Shown piece by piece: positions 62,958 to 64,000 of a stretch of 64,000 nucleotides of DNA. The position numbers and the translations under genes are program-made. Origin of the DNA: Pseudomonadota bacterium (GTDB lineage Bacteria > Bdellovibrionota > Bacteriovoracia > Bacteriovoracales > Bacteriovoracaceae); the NCBI GenBank assembly GCA_027488375.1, contig JAIYBW010000008.1, positions 47,827-111,826 of the forward strand. The letters run 5' to 3'. The notes beneath the pieces are model-generated. The model worked only from the letters and a program-made list of their open reading frames with translations, made no database searches and was not told where the DNA came from. The stretch's first letter is position 1; every line of letters starts with the position of its first letter.

Positions 62958-64000
62958 CTACATATCGATATTTTTTTTCAAGGCTTCAATAGCGCTCGTT
63001 TTATCTGACTCTTCCTCTAGTGTCGAGATAGCACTTCGCAACGTTTTAATAGCCTTATCGAGTTTATCTTCAAGTTCAAATCGACTTTCAACAGATCGTT
63101 TCTCTTGAACCGTAATAGATTCCATATCAAATTCCATAGAATCAATTTTTCTTTTTAATTCAAGGATTTTGAGATCTCTATGACGGATCTGTGTTTCAGA
63201 ATCAGCTTTCAGAAGTTCAAGTCTTTGCTCAAGCTCTCTTTCTCTCATCTGGACTCTTTTAAGATCAATCTTATTCTTCTGTGCGACTTTTTCCATCTCA
63301 GACATGAGAATTTTATTTTTCTCTTCAATAATTAATTTCTTTTCATCATAAACTTTTAAACGATCCTTTAACTCATTGATCTCGTCGTTTAGTTTTTTAC
63401 GAATAATAGAGAGCTCAATCTTCTTCTCATCAAGTTCGGCCCTCAAATTAAGAACATGTCTATTTTGAGATAGTTTATCTTCTTCAAGCTTATCAATTTT
63501 ACTGAGTAATTCTTCTCTATCGGTCCTCAGGTTTGATAAGGTGGCCTGCATCCTTTCCATTTCCGCAGAGTAAGCAACTTTTATATCATTTAAATCTCTT
63601 CCAATGTTTCCTTGATAAGGTGCACTCGTTTGGACGATTGTCGTTTCTCGTTCTGAAGCGATTGGAGTTGGTTCTTTAGGTTCTTTAGCTTCCTTAACTT
63701 CTTTGACTTTTTTCTTTGTCTTCTCTTCCTTAATTTCTGGCTCATCAGCACTAAAATTCAGGCTATCAAGATTTAAATCATCAGACACGAGAGGTGTGTC
63801 TAAATCATTTGAAAATTCCGACTCAAGAGATAAACCATCCTCTTCAATTTCTTTCGATGGACTTTCACTGACTGCTAATTCATCATGTTCAAAACTTAGA
63901 TCGTCGCTAGCAAGAGCGAGCTCATCGCCACCAAGAGCGAGATCATCGCCACCAAGAGCGAGATCATCGCCACCAAGAGCGAGATCATCGCCACCAAGAG
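62958..64000 (-). CDS. Coiled-coil protein with DDLALGG repeats (partial)
   Basis: The reading frame is open from the stop at 62958 to the right edge, at least 347 residues, and its true start is beyond the window. A GTG at 63788 is only an internal codon, because the frame continues upstream without interruption. From the visible N-terminal side: tandem DDLALGG units, an acidic Ser/Glu-rich linker, a Lys/Glu-rich segment (EEKTKKKVKEVKEAKEPKEP), then about 200 residues of continuous coiled coil. This acidic-linker plus coiled-coil layout resembles motility and polarity scaffolds such as FrzS or AglZ, whose N-terminus is a pseudo-receiver. That part is not visible here. It is co-transcribed with the GGDEF gene. 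Confidence 0.75.
   Translation of the reverse strand, partial: LGGDDLALGGDDLALGGDDLALGGDELALASDDLSFEHDELAVSESPSKEIEEDGLSLESEFSNDLDTPLVSDDLNLDSLNFSADEPEIKEEKTKKKVKEVKEAKEPKEPTPIASERETTIVQTSAPYQGNIGRDLNDIKVAYSAEMERMQATLSNLRTDREELLSKIDKLEEDKLSQNRHVLNLRAELDEKKIELSIIRKKLNDEINELKDRLKVYDEKKLIIEEKNKILMSEMEKVAQKNKIDLKRVQMRERELEQRLELLKADSETQIRHRDLKILELKRKIDSMEFDMESITVQEKRSVESRFELEDKLDKAIKTLRSAISTLEEESDKTSAIEALKKNIDM
63907..64000. repeat. 21-bp in-frame tandem repeats
   Basis: Three perfect copies of a 21-bp unit (63928-63948, 63949-63969, 63970-63990), a partial fourth reaching the window end, and one degenerate copy at 63907-63927. Each encodes seven residues, DDLALGG, on the minus strand. Perfect identity indicates recent expansion or ongoing slippage. 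The true copy number is unknown because the array continues past the edge. Confidence 0.9.

Noticed and set aside
63907..64000. Tandem 21-bp repeats considered as a CRISPR array
   Set aside because: There are no spacers. The units are contiguous, in frame and translated as DDLALGG.
1..64000. Integrated prophage, transposon or genomic island
   Set aside because: No integrase, transposase, phage gene, direct-repeat pair or abrupt change in coding style was seen.

Overview
This is a 64 kb stretch of ordinary bacterial chromosome: AT-rich, densely packed, with many overlapping start and stop codons. I see no transposase, integrase, CRISPR array, rRNA or tRNA gene. The gene set suggests a Gram-negative, flagellated bacterium, probably of the Bdellovibrionota (Bacteriovorax/Bdellovibrio-like predators) or a related lineage. 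The clues are a short 277-residue flagellin, a CarD/CdnL regulator, many small lipoproteins and outer-membrane barrels, a Gld-like ABC cluster, TrmFO, and a thymidine kinase / UPRT-like / hypoxanthine phosphoribosyltransferase salvage set. The taxonomic placement is inference.

Layout. 1-9.8 kb: a phenylacetyl-CoA-type ring degradation and beta-oxidation cluster (paaF-like, paaG, a PaaA-like di-iron oxygenase subunit, PaaH encoded as two overlapping genes, paaJ-like thiolase, aldehyde dehydrogenase). It is interrupted by a convergent secreted metallopeptidase gene. 9.8-14.7 kb: flagellin with a sigma-28-like promoter, a divergent degenerate receiver protein, a metallophosphoesterase and uvrB. 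14.9-22.6 kb: a tightly coupled operon pyrB-carA-carB-pyrF-pyrE-lysA. 22.7-33.6 kb, all on the minus strand: a secreted protein, cysS-gltX, carD, two related outer-membrane proteins, a large lipoprotein, and sucC-sucD-ndk with a good sigma-70-type promoter. 33.8-42.8 kb, mostly plus: an MBL hydrolase, a GYF-domain membrane protein (minus), an arginase-family enzyme, then pal-DUF4398-cpoB-like-tsaD-rsmA-FadL-like-smpB-DUF2203. 42.8-49.2 kb: a TauE-type permease, a DUF2252-like protein, a Cys-cluster protein, a GHMP kinase, and the salvage enzymes hpt, UPRT-like and tdk. 49.3-54.5 kb: a five-gene Gld-type ABC exporter operon. 54.5-61.6 kb: NrnA-like phosphoesterase, trmFO-EamA-glycosyltransferase-like operon, nadE and a histone-H1-like protein. 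61.6-64 kb: a diguanylate cyclase with a pseudo-receiver, and a coiled-coil protein that runs off the right edge and carries perfect 21-bp (7-residue) tandem repeats.

How the genes work together. The left cluster would epoxidise, isomerise and beta-oxidise an aromatic CoA thioester to central intermediates. The pyr operon makes UMP de novo, while tdk, UPRT-like and hpt could recover nucleobases and nucleosides, which would suit a predator. The sucCD-ndk operon links TCA substrate-level phosphorylation to nucleotide balancing. Flagellin, the Gld-like exporter, the pseudo-receivers and the GGDEF protein point to motility and c-di-GMP control.

The most unusual items are the split PaaH, the repeat-bearing coiled-coil protein beside the pseudo-receiver/GGDEF protein, the nested inverted repeats upstream of pal, the variant UPRT, and an unrecognised CX3CX3CX5C protein. 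I did not find a clearly new multi-gene defence or mobile system.
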